Positions 1 to 7,679 are shown, numbered from the stretch's first letter. The stretch is 9,650 nt of DNA from Candidatus Latescibacterota bacterium (GCA_016207265.1 JACQPZ010000067.1:1-9650), one strand, 5' to 3'. Translations and numbers: made by a program. The notes: generated from the sequence alone by a model not told the origin.

Positions 1-247
1 CCTTGGGAGAGATCGGCCCGCCGCCCCCCCGGCGGATGGCCCACGGGCCCCGCCGCGGACGCCCGCGCTGCGATGCCTGCGCCGGATAAAATCACCGGTT
101 TCGTGCAGGTGCCGGGTTAATTTACTTTTTTACAACTTGTTATGGACACGTTTCACGTGAAACATGCCCAAAATCAGCTCCGGTTCGACCTGAAAGCGCG
201 CCCCTCGAGCCGCGAACCAGGGTCAACGTCCAGTTTGATCGGAGGGC
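1..247. other. Intergenic region left of rsmG, no gene recognised
   Basis: No convincing coding region was found on either strand. The plus strand is open from the window edge to a TAA at 118-120, but the roughly 39 residues are Pro/Ala/Arg-rich and unrecognisable. The region holds a parS-like palindrome at 149-164 and an AT-rich patch around 114-145 in otherwise very GC-rich DNA. In many bacteria rsmG is followed by parA and parB, so the neighbour beyond the left edge is probably parA; this is inferred from synteny only. No strong intrinsic terminator for the leftward operon is visible. A weak GGTTCG/CGAACC inverted pair around 182-217, with a 25-base loop, is the best candidate. Confidence 0.6.
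149..164. promoter_or_regulatory. parS centromere-like site (ParB binding site)
   Basis: The 16-mer CGTTTCACGTGAAACA differs from the widely conserved bacterial parS consensus TGTTTCACGTGAAACA only at the first base. Its inner 14 bases (150-163) are a perfect palindrome. ParB loads at such sites, clamps and spreads on DNA, and works with ParA and SMC to segregate the origin region. The position, about 85 bp beyond the rsmG stop in an origin-proximal non-coding stretch, is typical. The ParB protein itself is outside the window, so its presence is inferred. Confidence 0.9.
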
Positions 248-955
248 TCAGGCGCCCGCCGAAGGCTCCGGTGAGACCCGTCCGACGAGCAGCGCGCCCC
301 CGAATGCCCCGCGGACCTTGATGGACCCCGCGCCCATCGGACCCAGATCGGAAATGCTCCACGCCGGCGCGGTCGCCCCCATGAAGTAGACCCATCGCGC
401 ACCCGGCGCCGCGACGCGCTCGGCCATACGGAGTGTTTCCGGCAGGTTCCCGAGGGCGCGAACGAACAGGCATTCGTGCGGCTCCGCGGTCCAACTGCGC
501 CCGAACTCCTCGAGTCGGGCGCAAACGACCGTAACATTCGGGAGTCTCAGCTCGCGGACGGCCCGCTCGAGGAAGCCGGCTTTCTTCTCCCTCGATTCGA
601 GCACGGTGAAGGAGGTCTGGGGCCAGACGATCGCGAGCGGAATTCCTGGGAATCCGCCTCCGCTTCCGATGTCCAACGCGGATCGCGGCGGATCCGACAG
701 AAGCTCGATCGGATTCAACGAGTCGAGGATGTGGCGAGTGTAGACGACGGTCCGATCTCCGCTCGCCACCAGCGACAGTTGGGCTACTTGCGTGTAGACG
801 AGCTGTCCGAACCTGCCCAGAAGGTGAAATGCCTCGGTGCTGATGTTGCCGGATGCGACCCGAGGCGCCAGAGTCTTCTCAAACTCCGAGTAATCAGGCT
901 CGAGGTCGCGCGGAAGCTGGAGGACTGAACGAGCGGCGGCGTTCCCGTTCGGCAT
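248..955 (-). CDS. rsmG: 16S rRNA (guanine-N7) methyltransferase RsmG
   Basis: RsmG (formerly GidB) uses S-adenosylmethionine to methylate N7 of G527 (E. coli numbering) in 16S rRNA, in the cytoplasm; its loss is linked to low-level streptomycin resistance. The 235-residue protein has the family's SAM-binding motif I, DIGSGGGFPG at residues 95-104, the preceding RHILDSL segment (74-80), and the ESREKKAGFL stretch (120-129) after strand 2 that corresponds to the LDSxxKRxxFL motif. The usual YNLT segment before RHILDS is changed to LSLVAS, and the usual SRA motif reads VRA at 165-167, so this is a somewhat diverged member. The ATG at 955 is the only plausible start. It lacks a clear Shine-Dalgarno and lies 62 bases inside the end of mnmG, suggesting translational coupling. 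It is the last gene of the leftward operon. Confidence 0.93.
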   Translation of the reverse strand: MPNGNAAARSVLQLPRDLEPDYSEFEKTLAPRVASGNISTEAFHLLGRFGQLVYTQVAQLSLVASGDRTVVYTRHILDSLNPIELLSDPPRSALDIGSGGGFPGIPLAIVWPQTSFTVLESREKKAGFLERAVRELRLPNVTVVCARLEEFGRSWTAEPHECLFVRALGNLPETLRMAERVAAPGARWVYFMGATAPAWSISDLGPMGAGSIKVRGAFGGALLVGRVSPEPSAGA

Positions 956-2828
956 AGACTACGAGGACCGCGACATCCGCGGGCGATACCCCGGCGATGC
1001 GCGATGCCTGACCGACCGTCCCCGGCCGGACCTTCCGGATTTTCTCACGTCCCTCCTTCGAGAGCTCGAGCAGGGGGGCATCGAGGACCGAATCGTCGAG
1101 AGGAAGTCGCTCGTAGCGGGCCGACCGCTCAACTTCCCGGAGTTGCCGTTGAATGTATCCTTCGTATCGAATCTCGATCGCGGCCGACTCTACCGCCTCG
1201 ATACCAAGGTCCGCAACCCCGGGCAGCGTGCCCAGCTCGTCGAGCCGAAGCAATCCGGCCCGTATGCTCGCCGCCGGGCATCCCGCGGCCTCGGATCCCG
1301 TTTCGCGACCGCCGCGTAGAAAGGCCACCGCACGCCTCCGCCGCGATGATCGTTCTTCGACCTGCGCCAGATCGGCGGGTTTCAGCGTGCCCAGCTCCCG
1401 CACGCGGGGGAGGAGCCGATCGATAGCGTTATCTTGCCGCAGCAACAACCGATACTCGGCATTCGACGTAAACATGCGATACGGCTCCTCGGTGCCTTTG
1501 ACCACTAGATCGTCAATCAACACACCGACGTACGCCTCTTCTCTCCCGAGACGAAGGGGGGAGCGTCCAAGGATCTTCAACGCGGCGTTGATCCCGGCCA
1601 CGAGGCCCTGGGCCGCCGCCTCCTCGTAGCCGGATGTCCCGTTGATCTGTCCCGCAAGATAGAGCCCGGCGATCCGTCTCGTCTCGAGCGTGGCCTTGAG
1701 CTCGGTCGGAGGGACGAAATCGTACTCGACTGCGTAGCCCGGCCGGATCATCTCAGCGTCCTCGAGCCCGGGGATCGTGCGCAGCATCGCGCGCTGGATC
1801 TCTTCGGGCAGGCTGGTCGAGAGGCCGTTGATGTAGTACTCGTGCGTTTCACGGCCTTCCGGCTCCATGAAGATCTGGTGCGAGGGTTTCTCGGCGAAGC
1901 GGACGACCTTGTCTTCGATCGAGGGGCAGTAGCGGGGGCCGATGCCGCGGATCTTCCCAGTGTAAAGCGGCGAGCGCGAAAGGTTCGCGCGGATCAGATC
2001 GTGGGTCGCCTCGGTCGTGCCCGTGAGATGGCAGAGGATCTGATCCACCTGGAGCGCGCCCGTGAAATGGGAAAACGGGCGCGGCGGCTCATCCCCGGGC
2101 TGCTCGATCATCCGCCCGAAGTCGATCGTATCCCGGTGGATCCGGGGCGGAGTCCCCGTCTTGAGGCGGAGTACGGGAAAGCCCAGGTCCGATAGACATT
2201 CGGAGAGTCCCCGTGCGGGAGCCTCGCCCACGCGCCCGCCCGCGACCGTCCGTTCGCCGATGTGCATGAGCCCGTTCAGGAAGGTGCCCGGGGTCACGAT
2301 CACCACGTCCGCCTCGATCGCGCCGCCGCCCTTCAGCGCGACGCCGCGGATCGATTCGTGCTCGATCAGGAATTCGACGACCTGCGCTTCGATCAACGAG
2401 ACGCCCGGCGTGCGATTCAGGTGCTCGCGAACGACGTCCCGGTAACGAGCTTTGTCTTCCTGCGCCCGAGGGGACCAGACCGCAGGACCCCGCGCGCGGT
2501 TCAGCATCTTGAACTGGATGCCGGCCCGGTCCGCCATGCGTCCCATGATCCCGCCGAGCGCGTCGATCTCGCGGACCAACTGCCCCTTCGCGAGCCCGCC
2601 GATTGCGGGATTGCAGGACATCTGCGCGATCGCGCTAAGGCTCATCGTGACGAGGGCCACATCGACCCCCATCGAAGCGGCGATGCACGCCGCCTCGCAG
2701 CCGGCGTGGCCCGCACCGACGACGACGATGGGGTGGCGGGTCCGGGGCGCGGCGGGCTCGCGGGGCGCGCTCGGCGCGGCGGGCGCCCGCGAGTCCAAGT
2801 CGGCTCGAGCGCCGTTCCCGCCGCTCAT
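894..2828 (-). CDS. mnmG: tRNA uridine-5-carboxymethylaminomethyl modification enzyme MnmG (GidA)
   Basis: MnmG is the FAD-dependent partner of MnmE. The complex installs the carboxymethylaminomethyl (or aminomethyl) group on C5 of wobble U34 of certain tRNAs, using methylene-tetrahydrofolate, in the cytoplasm. The 644-residue protein has the FAD-binding GAGHAG motif (residues 38-43), the CNPAIGG motif with the conserved Cys (72-78), RGPAVWSPRAQ (113-123), EYDFVPPTEL followed by LAGQINGTSGYEEAAAQG, and the C-terminal helical domain with VGQASRIAGVSPADV. About 30 Ala/Pro/Arg-rich residues precede the usual N-terminus, and a basic tail follows the usual C-terminus, overlapping rsmG. The ATG shares ATGA with the mnmE stop, so the two genes are probably translationally coupled and made in balance. 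No separate Shine-Dalgarno is visible, and the true start could lie slightly downstream. Confidence 0.96.
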   Translation of the reverse strand: MSGGNGARADLDSRAPAAPSAPREPAAPRTRHPIVVVGAGHAGCEAACIAASMGVDVALVTMSLSAIAQMSCNPAIGGLAKGQLVREIDALGGIMGRMADRAGIQFKMLNRARGPAVWSPRAQEDKARYRDVVREHLNRTPGVSLIEAQVVEFLIEHESIRGVALKGGGAIEADVVIVTPGTFLNGLMHIGERTVAGGRVGEAPARGLSECLSDLGFPVLRLKTGTPPRIHRDTIDFGRMIEQPGDEPPRPFSHFTGALQVDQILCHLTGTTEATHDLIRANLSRSPLYTGKIRGIGPRYCPSIEDKVVRFAEKPSHQIFMEPEGRETHEYYINGLSTSLPEEIQRAMLRTIPGLEDAEMIRPGYAVEYDFVPPTELKATLETRRIAGLYLAGQINGTSGYEEAAAQGLVAGINAALKILGRSPLRLGREEAYVGVLIDDLVVKGTEEPYRMFTSNAEYRLLLRQDNAIDRLLPRVRELGTLKPADLAQVEERSSRRRRAVAFLRGGRETGSEAAGCPAASIRAGLLRLDELGTLPGVADLGIEAVESAAIEIRYEGYIQRQLREVERSARYERLPLDDSVLDAPLLELSKEGREKIRKVRPGTVGQASRIAGVSPADVAVLVVYAERERRRSFSPPASARPRA

Positions 2829-4234
2829 TTGCCGATGCAGAAGTTGGAGAAAACGGCCGCGATCACATCCTGGTCCACGCCGCGCCCGACCAGCTCGCCG
2901 AGGAGCCGTCGCGCGTCGGTGAGGTCGGCCGCGATCAGATCATAGGATTCATCGCCCAAAAGCCCTTGTTCGGCGCGCTCAAGCGCCGCCGCGATGTCCG
3001 CAAGCAGGACCTCCTGCCGCGCGCTCGTCGCGGCGATCTCCTCGCCCGACGCCGTACCCAAGAGATGGGGGAGCGCGGAGCGGAGGGCGCCGAGGAGTAG
3101 GTCGGCGCCCCCGGGGCGCACGGCCACGGTCTCCACCTCTGCAAGAAGCTGCCGCGCCGCCAGCCCGAGCGATTCCGGCGCCGGGCGCGAGGGCCCGTTT
3201 CCTCTGGCCGGTAGATCGGCCTTGTTCCATGCGACCACGACGGGCCGGTCCTCGACCAGGGCCGCGGCCGTGCGATCCGCCTCCGCCCGGAAGTCGGATC
3301 GGTCGAATACGAGGATCGCGAGGTCCGCGCCGCGCGCGGCGCGGTCGGTGCGTTCGAGGCCCAGCCGCTCGACCGGGCCGGCGGTCGGGGACGCAGGATT
3401 ACGGACGCCGGCCGTATCGGTGAGGCGAAGCTCCACGCCGTCCACCCAGATCGACTCTTCCACCGTGTCGCGCGTCGTTCCCGGCGTCTCGCTCACGATC
3501 GCCCGCCCGTATCCCACCAGGGCGTTCAGGAGGCTAGACTTTCCGACGTTGGGCCGGCCCAAGAGCGCGACGCGAAGCCCCTCCTCGCGGCGGCGCGCCG
3601 ACGGGAGCTTCGAAATCCACTCGCGCACCGGCGCCGCGAGCGCGGCACAGCGGGCCGCGAGCGCGCGGCCGTCGAACGCCTCGCCCACGTCGCTCGGGAA
3701 ATCGATCCGCGCCTCCACCTCGGCGAGGAGCGGCACGAGTTCGCGGTCCAGCTCGGCGACCCGCCGTGAGAGCGCGCCGCCCAAGGTCGCGCGGGCCGCT
3801 CGGGCCGCCCGATCGGACCGGGCCTTCACGAGCGCGGCCACCGATTCTGCCTGCGCGAGATCGATCTTTCCGTTCCGATACGCGCGCTCCGTGAACTCGC
3901 CGGGCCGTGCGGGTCGGGCCCCGCACGCGATCAGCGACTCGAGGACGGCGCGGGGAATCGTCCGACCGCCGTGCGAGGAAATCTCGACGACGTCTTCACC
4001 GGTGTATGAGCGGGGCTCCCGAAATACGGAAAGAAGAACGGTGTCGATCGGGGAACCGTCCGCGGAGAGGAAGGTCCCGAAGAGAATCCGGTGGGAGGGG
4101 CTACGCTCCGGCGACCGGCGGCCCTGAAACCGACGCGCGGCGATCGAGAGGGCGGAGGGTCCGCTGAGCCGCACGACGGCGATCGCGGATTCCCCGGGGC
4201 TCGTGGCCAATGCCACGATGGTGTCGTTTGCCAC
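2825..4234 (-). CDS. mnmE: tRNA modification GTPase MnmE (TrmE)
   Basis: MnmE is a K+-activated GTPase that dimerises through its G domains and works with MnmG on tRNA wobble uridine. The 469-residue protein shows the N-terminal folate-binding domain (about 1-120, with GEDVVEISSHGG and PGEFTERAYRNGKIDLAQAE), a helical domain, and an inserted G domain: P-loop GRPNVGKS at 226-233, G2 TPGTTRD at 250-256, G3 DTAG at 273-276 and G4 NKAD at 337-340. It ends with the invariant FCIGK (465-469), whose Cys is important for modification. No recognisable G5 SA motif is seen in the 365-380 segment. The start is GTG at 4234 with a GGAAG just upstream; the nearby ATG at 4244 is in another frame. It lies 18 bases after jag and overlaps mnmG by ATGA. 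Confidence 0.96.
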   Translation of the reverse strand: MANDTIVALATSPGESAIAVVRLSGPSALSIAARRFQGRRSPERSPSHRILFGTFLSADGSPIDTVLLSVFREPRSYTGEDVVEISSHGGRTIPRAVLESLIACGARPARPGEFTERAYRNGKIDLAQAESVAALVKARSDRAARAARATLGGALSRRVAELDRELVPLLAEVEARIDFPSDVGEAFDGRALAARCAALAAPVREWISKLPSARRREEGLRVALLGRPNVGKSSLLNALVGYGRAIVSETPGTTRDTVEESIWVDGVELRLTDTAGVRNPASPTAGPVERLGLERTDRAARGADLAILVFDRSDFRAEADRTAAALVEDRPVVVAWNKADLPARGNGPSRPAPESLGLAARQLLAEVETVAVRPGGADLLLGALRSALPHLLGTASGEEIAATSARQEVLLADIAAALERAEQGLLGDESYDLIAADLTDARRLLGELVGRGVDQDVIAAVFSNFCIGK

Positions 4235-4252
4235 CTTCCGCCATGCCTCGCC

Positions 4253-5050
4253 CTATCCTGGGCCGTCGCCGTCTTCGGCCCGGACCACGACCCGCTTGAA
4301 GAGGCCGTCGCCGATGCTCGTGCTCGTCATGCCCTTCACCTCGGCCACTTCGAGATGCACGATGCGGCGCTCGATCGCGGACAAAGGCTCCGTCACGGCC
4401 TCGACGCCGGTGGCGCGGACCTCCTCGATCAGCTCCCGCGCCAGCTCGCGCAGGCTCTCCACGCGGCGGTCCCGGAAGCCGGCCACATCCACCTCGACGC
4501 GGGGAATCGCGGAATCCGGCATCTGGGCGCGAAGAACCCTCGCGACCATGTGCTGGAGCGCCGCGAGCGTCTCCCCGTCGCGTCCGATCAAGAACTGGTC
4601 GCGCTCGCCCGCGTTGACCGCGACCCGGACTCCGTCGCGGGTCCGGTCGCCCGTGACGGTCGCCGGAAACCCCATCTGCTCCACGATCCCCTCGGCGATG
4701 CCGCGCACGCGCTCCACGATCTCGGGAGTGATCTCCGCGGGATCGAGCGGCGGTGGTGGAGGCCCGTAGCTCTCGGCGGGTGCGCCCGCGCGACGTCCGC
4801 GAAACGGCTCCTCGGCGGCGTCGCGACGCCTGGCCGGGCGCGTCGCCGTGCCCGCGCCGTCGGGAGGCGCGTTCGGGTCGCGGCGCCAGGCGCGAAGCTT
4901 GACGGGGCGGAATCCACCGAGCGAATTCGCGGAGCGGCCGGCGTCCAGAAGCTCGACCCCCAGATCCTTCGGCGCGATGCCCAGTTTCGCGGCCGCCGCG
5001 CGGACCGCGTCGCCATAACTTGCGGCTTCTACTTCGATCGGTTGGTCCAT
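4253..5050 (-). CDS. khpB: Jag/KhpB-type RNA-binding protein (Jag-N, KH and R3H domains)
   Basis: This is a 265-residue member of the Jag (SpoIIIJ-associated)/KhpB/EloR family, cytoplasmic RNA-binding proteins that in Firmicutes partner with KhpA and affect cell elongation and division. The visible layout is a Jag-N domain (about 1-55), a Pro/Arg/Gly-rich disordered linker (about 58-103), a KH domain with an IGRDGETLAALQ segment (the GxxG loop is GRDG, 156-159) and an R3H domain with EPLSAIERRIVHLEV, in which R228 and H232 form the Arg-x3-His pair. The gene sits 34 bases after yidC and 18 bases before mnmE, the usual place for jag. The role in this organism is unknown; an RNA-level regulatory function is inferred from the domains. 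The ATG at 5050 has no strong Shine-Dalgarno. Confidence 0.92.
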   Translation of the reverse strand: MDQPIEVEAASYGDAVRAAAAKLGIAPKDLGVELLDAGRSANSLGGFRPVKLRAWRRDPNAPPDGAGTATRPARRRDAAEEPFRGRRAGAPAESYGPPPPPLDPAEITPEIVERVRGIAEGIVEQMGFPATVTGDRTRDGVRVAVNAGERDQFLIGRDGETLAALQHMVARVLRAQMPDSAIPRVEVDVAGFRDRRVESLRELARELIEEVRATGVEAVTEPLSAIERRIVHLEVAEVKGMTSTSIGDGLFKRVVVRAEDGDGPG

Positions 5051-5084
5051 GTTCGCTCGGGGTTTCGAGGGTCTGGCGCGGCGT

Positions 5085-6818
5085 CTACCCCTGTGCGGCG
5101 AGCTTGCGGTCTTCGGCCAAGTTGACCAGGTACTGCTGAAGCGCCGACAGGAGATTGTTCACGGTCCAGTACAGGATCACGCCGGCCGGGAAAGTATACA
5201 TGAAGAAGAGCATGAACAACGGCATCACGTACATCATGCCCTTCTGCGCGGGAGCCACCGGCGTCTGCGCCTGGAGCAGGTAGGTGCTGGCCGTCATGAC
5301 GATCGGGAGCAGATGGATCGGGAATCCGGCGACCGTGAAGAGCAGGTCTGGGGCCGAGAGATCCTGGATATAGCCCACGAACCCGGAAGCCCTCAGCTCG
5401 ATCGAGAAGAGCAGCACGTTGTAGAGCGCGATGAACACGGGAATCTGGAGAATCATCGGAAGGCACCCGCTCATCGGGTTGACCTTGTTCTCCTTGTAGA
5501 GGGCCATCATCGCCTTGTTCAACTTCATCGCGTCGCCCTTGTGACGCTCCTGGAGCTCCTTGATCCGGGGCTGCAGGTGGTGCATAACCTTCATCGAACG
5601 AAGGCTCGATTGGGTGAGGGGGTAGAACAGGAGCTTGGTCGCGGCGGATAGAATGATGATCGCGACGCCATAGTTCGGGAACACCTTGTAGAGCAGATTG
5701 AGGAGCGTGAGCATGAGCACGCTCACGCCGCGCATCCACTGCCAACCGAGGTTCGCCACCTCGTCGAGGCCCGATCCCACCGCGGCGAGCGTTTCGTAAT
5801 GGATCGGCCCAGCGTAGATCCGCGCGTGCCGCGCCACCTCGGCTCCGGGGGGAGCCGAGCCTGCGATCCAGGCCGCGACGGCTCCGGGCCCCGCCGCGCG
5901 GAACACGACGTCGGAGACGGTTCCCGAATCGGGGACCACCGCGGCGATGAAATACTTGCTTCGGCTCGCGACCCACCGGACGTTTCCGGGAGGAAGGGTT
6001 TTCTCGCCGCCCGGCCCCAGCTTCTGCGCGTGCACCGTCTCGAGCTTCGTCCCGAGCAGCGCGACGGCCTCGATCTCGGCGGGCTTCGCGTAGCGCTCCG
6101 TGAGCGGAAGGGGGGCCACCCATCCGATCCTGTAGCGGATCGGACCCATCTCGGGAGGGGCGGCGACGCGCACGTCCGCGTCGAGGAGCCTTCGGTCGGC
6201 GCTCAAACGGAAGGTCTTCGTGACGCGGATCCCGCTCGAATCCTCCGCTTCGAACGCGAGCATTCCCTGCATCTGGCTCTCGGCCGTGAGACGGAACGGC
6301 GTGTCCGAGAAGTCGAGGGACCGGTCGCCGGCGTCCACCATCACGTGGAAGGCGCGCGCTCCCGGCGGAATCAGATCGACCGGAGCTTTCCTGATCGCGT
6401 CCTTGTAGGTATCGAGCACCCAGTGCTCGATCGAAGCCCCTCGGGTCGTGAATGTCGCCTTGAACCGGTCCGTCTCGATCTCGCGCTCGAGAATCGGCTC
6501 GTCCGGAACCCGCGGGCGCGCGGCCATGGCTCCCGCAGCGGCGGTCTGCGCGGATCCGGGCGCGCTTCCGAGCGCGCCTCCCGGCGCGACCGTCCCCGAC
6601 GCGGGAACGGAACCAGCGCCGGTCCGAGTCCCGGAGCCGGTCTGGACGCCCGAGCCGGCGGCGCCGTCCGCGCGGCCGGATTCGGCCGGGGCGGGAGATC
6701 CGCCCTGTTGGGAAGGCGTCGGCTTCGGCCTCGGCCGGTAGAACTTGGAAAGGAGAAGCTGGTCCGCGAGTAGGACCACCATGATGAGCACCATCGCGAG
6801 AAGGACCTTGCGATCCAT
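5085..6818 (-). CDS. yidC: Membrane protein insertase YidC (Oxa1/Alb3 family, long Gram-negative form)
   Basis: YidC inserts and folds inner-membrane proteins, alone or with SecYEG. The 577-residue protein has an N-terminal transmembrane helix (about 5-24), then a low-complexity Gly/Ala/Pro/Ser/Thr linker (about 30-105), a periplasmic P1-type beta domain (about 108-345), and the conserved insertase core from about 365 to 570 with several hydrophobic segments. Core landmarks are TKLLFYPLT, MKLNKAMMALYKENKVNPMSGCLPMILQIPVFIALYNVL and FPAGVILYWTVNNLLS. The positively charged groove residue (R366 in E. coli) aligns with Lys395 here, conserving charge. The large P1 domain indicates a diderm cell envelope. 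The ATG at 6818 is 18 bases after the yidD stop. A 704-residue open frame overlapping this gene in another minus-strand frame is a high-GC artefact. Confidence 0.96.
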   Translation of the reverse strand: MDRKVLLAMVLIMVVLLADQLLLSKFYRPRPKPTPSQQGGSPAPAESGRADGAAGSGVQTGSGTRTGAGSVPASGTVAPGGALGSAPGSAQTAAAGAMAARPRVPDEPILEREIETDRFKATFTTRGASIEHWVLDTYKDAIRKAPVDLIPPGARAFHVMVDAGDRSLDFSDTPFRLTAESQMQGMLAFEAEDSSGIRVTKTFRLSADRRLLDADVRVAAPPEMGPIRYRIGWVAPLPLTERYAKPAEIEAVALLGTKLETVHAQKLGPGGEKTLPPGNVRWVASRSKYFIAAVVPDSGTVSDVVFRAAGPGAVAAWIAGSAPPGAEVARHARIYAGPIHYETLAAVGSGLDEVANLGWQWMRGVSVLMLTLLNLLYKVFPNYGVAIIILSAATKLLFYPLTQSSLRSMKVMHHLQPRIKELQERHKGDAMKLNKAMMALYKENKVNPMSGCLPMILQIPVFIALYNVLLFSIELRASGFVGYIQDLSAPDLLFTVAGFPIHLLPIVMTASTYLLQAQTPVAPAQKGMMYVMPLFMLFFMYTFPAGVILYWTVNNLLSALQQYLVNLAEDRKLAAQG

Positions 6819-6836
6819 GGCGTGCGGGCCGGCCCC

Positions 6837-7094
6837 TCAGGGGACCGGGTCGTACCCTCCGGCGTGGAACGGGTGGCAGCGCAGGATGCGCCGAACGATG
6901 AGCCACAGCGCGCCCCCAAGGGGGCGGCGCGTCAGCGCCTCCTCGGCGTAGGCGGCGCAACTCGGCTCGAACCGACACGCGCGCGGCAGGGAAGGGGAGA
7001 TCGCAGCGCGATAGAAGCGGACGATCCGGAGAAGGAGCAACCGGAATCCGCGTGAGAGAGCCCTCATGCCTCCTCCCGGTCGAAGAGCCCTCAT
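6837..7094 (-). CDS. yidD: Membrane protein insertion efficiency factor YidD
   Basis: YidD is a small membrane-associated protein that helps YidC-dependent insertion; it lies between rnpA and yidC in most genomes. The family signature is complete: RIVRFYRAAISPSLPRACRF, then EPSCAAYAEEAL, then RRILRCHPFHAGGYDPVP at the C-terminus, with three Cys residues at the usual positions. From the ATG at 7094 it has 85 residues; that ATG shares ATGA with the rnpA stop and has GGGAGGAAG upstream. A second in-frame ATG at 7067, preceded by GGGAGGAGG, gives 76 residues, closer to the family's usual N-terminus. The two starts lie in copies of a 27-bp tandem duplication. The frame stays open upstream to 7394, but that part is the shadow of rnpA and has no YidD similarity. 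Confidence 0.93.
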   Translation of the reverse strand: MRALRPGGGMRALSRGFRLLLLRIVRFYRAAISPSLPRACRFEPSCAAYAEEALTRRPLGGALWLIVRRILRCHPFHAGGYDPVP

Positions 7095-7110
7095 GCTTCC
7101 TCCCGCTCGA
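7057..7110. repeat. 27-bp tandem duplication across the rnpA-yidD junction
   Basis: Positions 7057-7083 and 7084-7110 are adjacent copies matching at 25 of 27 bases (differences at 7070/7097 and 7079/7106). Each copy carries, on the minus strand, a Shine-Dalgarno-like GGGAGGAGG or GGGAGGAAG, an ATG and the codons for RAL. Because 27 is a multiple of three, the duplication is in frame for yidD and gives the N-terminus MRALRPGGG-MRALSRG. One copy also encodes the last residues and stop of rnpA. Confidence 0.9.
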
Positions 7111-7438
7111 GAAGCGCCGCCATCTCCCTCGAGACGGCGGCAAGCGGCGCGATCGCGCAGCCGCTCCGCGCGATCCAGACCCGCCAGCGGGCCCGGTCCC
7201 GGATCCGGGGAGGCAGCGCCCGGAACGACTCGCGCAGGAGCCGCTTCGCGCGGTTCCGGCGGACGGCCGGACCGACTTTCCGGCTCGCCACGTACGCGAC
7301 CCGGCCCGAATCCTCCGGCCGCGGGAGGCTCACGAGCGTCATGAGGCTGCCGTGAATGGAGTTCCCTGCCTGATACACTTCGCGGAATTGCCACCCCTGG
7401 TGCAGGCGGCGATCGCGCGGTCGGATCGCGCCTGGCAT
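7091..7438 (-). CDS. rnpA: Ribonuclease P protein component RnpA
   Basis: RnpA is the small basic protein subunit of RNase P. It binds the catalytic RNA (rnpB, not in this window) and the 5' leader of pre-tRNA during 5'-end maturation. The 115-residue protein matches the family length. It carries the conserved RNR signature SRKVGPAVRRNRAKRLLRE at residues 52-70, preceded by an N-terminal aromatic segment (WQFREVYQAG) of the fold. Start: ATG at 7438 with GAGG about 6 bases upstream, 25 bases after the rpmH stop. The end shares ATGA with yidD. The rpmH-rnpA pair is nearly universal and links ribosome and tRNA production. Confidence 0.95.
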   Translation of the reverse strand: MPGAIRPRDRRLHQGWQFREVYQAGNSIHGSLMTLVSLPRPEDSGRVAYVASRKVGPAVRRNRAKRLLRESFRALPPRIRDRARWRVWIARSGCAIAPLAAVSREMAALLEREEA

Positions 7439-7463
7439 TGGAGCCTCGTGCGTCGGGGCGGCG

Positions 7464-7598
7464 TCAGACCGTGAGGCGTTTGCGGCCTCGGTCGCGGCGG
7501 CGCTTCAAGACGGCGCGGCCGCCGCGGGTGCTCATCCGCTCGCGGAAGCCGTGGACCTTCTTCCGGCGGCGATTGTGGGGCTGAAACGTGCGCTTCAC
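7464..7598 (-). CDS. rpmH: 50S ribosomal protein L34
   Basis: L34 is a small, very basic protein of the large ribosomal subunit. Reading the minus strand from 7598 gives 44 residues, VKRTFQPHNRRRKKVHGFRE followed by RMSTRGGRAVLKRRRDRGRK and RLTV, then TGA; this is a full-length, near-consensus L34. The start is GTG, because no ATG lies between it and the upstream in-frame TAG at 7611-7613. An AGAGG about 9 bases upstream is a reasonable Shine-Dalgarno. It is the first gene of the leftward operon, with rnpA 25 bases downstream, and has a promoter candidate about 50 bases upstream. Confidence 0.97.
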   Translation of the reverse strand: MKRTFQPHNRRRKKVHGFRERMSTRGGRAVLKRRRDRGRKRLTV

Positions 7599-7649
7599 GT
7601 GTCCGTGCCTCTACAGGTGGAGGAAGAGCATGTCCGATACGAGCGGTGG

Positions 7650-7679
7650 AGTGTATCGAACCGGGTCGGCCCGGGTCAA
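7650..7679 (-). promoter_or_regulatory. Sigma70-like promoter candidate for the rpmH operon
   Basis: On the minus strand, TTGACC (7674-7679, 5 of 6 matches to TTGACA) is followed after 18 bases by TACACT (7650-7655, 4 of 6 matches to TATAAT). A transcript would start near 7643, giving a leader of about 45 bases before the rpmH GTG. Position and spacing are good, but the call rests on consensus matching alone. Confidence 0.5.

Noticed and set aside
1..120. Plus-strand open frame from the left edge to a TAA at 118-120
   Set aside because: It has only about 39 residues of Pro/Ala/Arg-rich sequence with no recognisable family; chance openness is likely in GC-rich DNA.
182..217. Terminator-like inverted pair GGTTCG/CGAACC after rsmG
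   Set aside because: The arms are only 6 bases around a 25-base loop, and the T-run on the minus strand is short and distant, so it is too weak to annotate as a terminator.
4091..5125. 344-residue plus-strand open frame across mnmE, jag and the end of yidC
   Set aside because: It is antisense to confidently identified genes and its composition is that of a complement-strand shadow.
5029..7143. 704-residue open frame on the minus strand overlapping yidC and yidD
   Set aside because: It is Arg/Gly/Pro-rich without family motifs and lies across yidC, yidD and part of rnpA, which have clear signatures in other frames. Long spurious frames are expected at this GC content.
7095..7394. N-terminal extension of yidD upstream to 7394
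   Set aside because: The extra 100 residues overlap rnpA in another frame and have no similarity to YidD, whose family length matches starts at 7094 or 7067.
7591..7606. Second parS-like CACGTG site at the start of rpmH
   Set aside because: Only about 8 of 16 positions match the parS consensus, and the sequence is explained by rpmH codons and its start.
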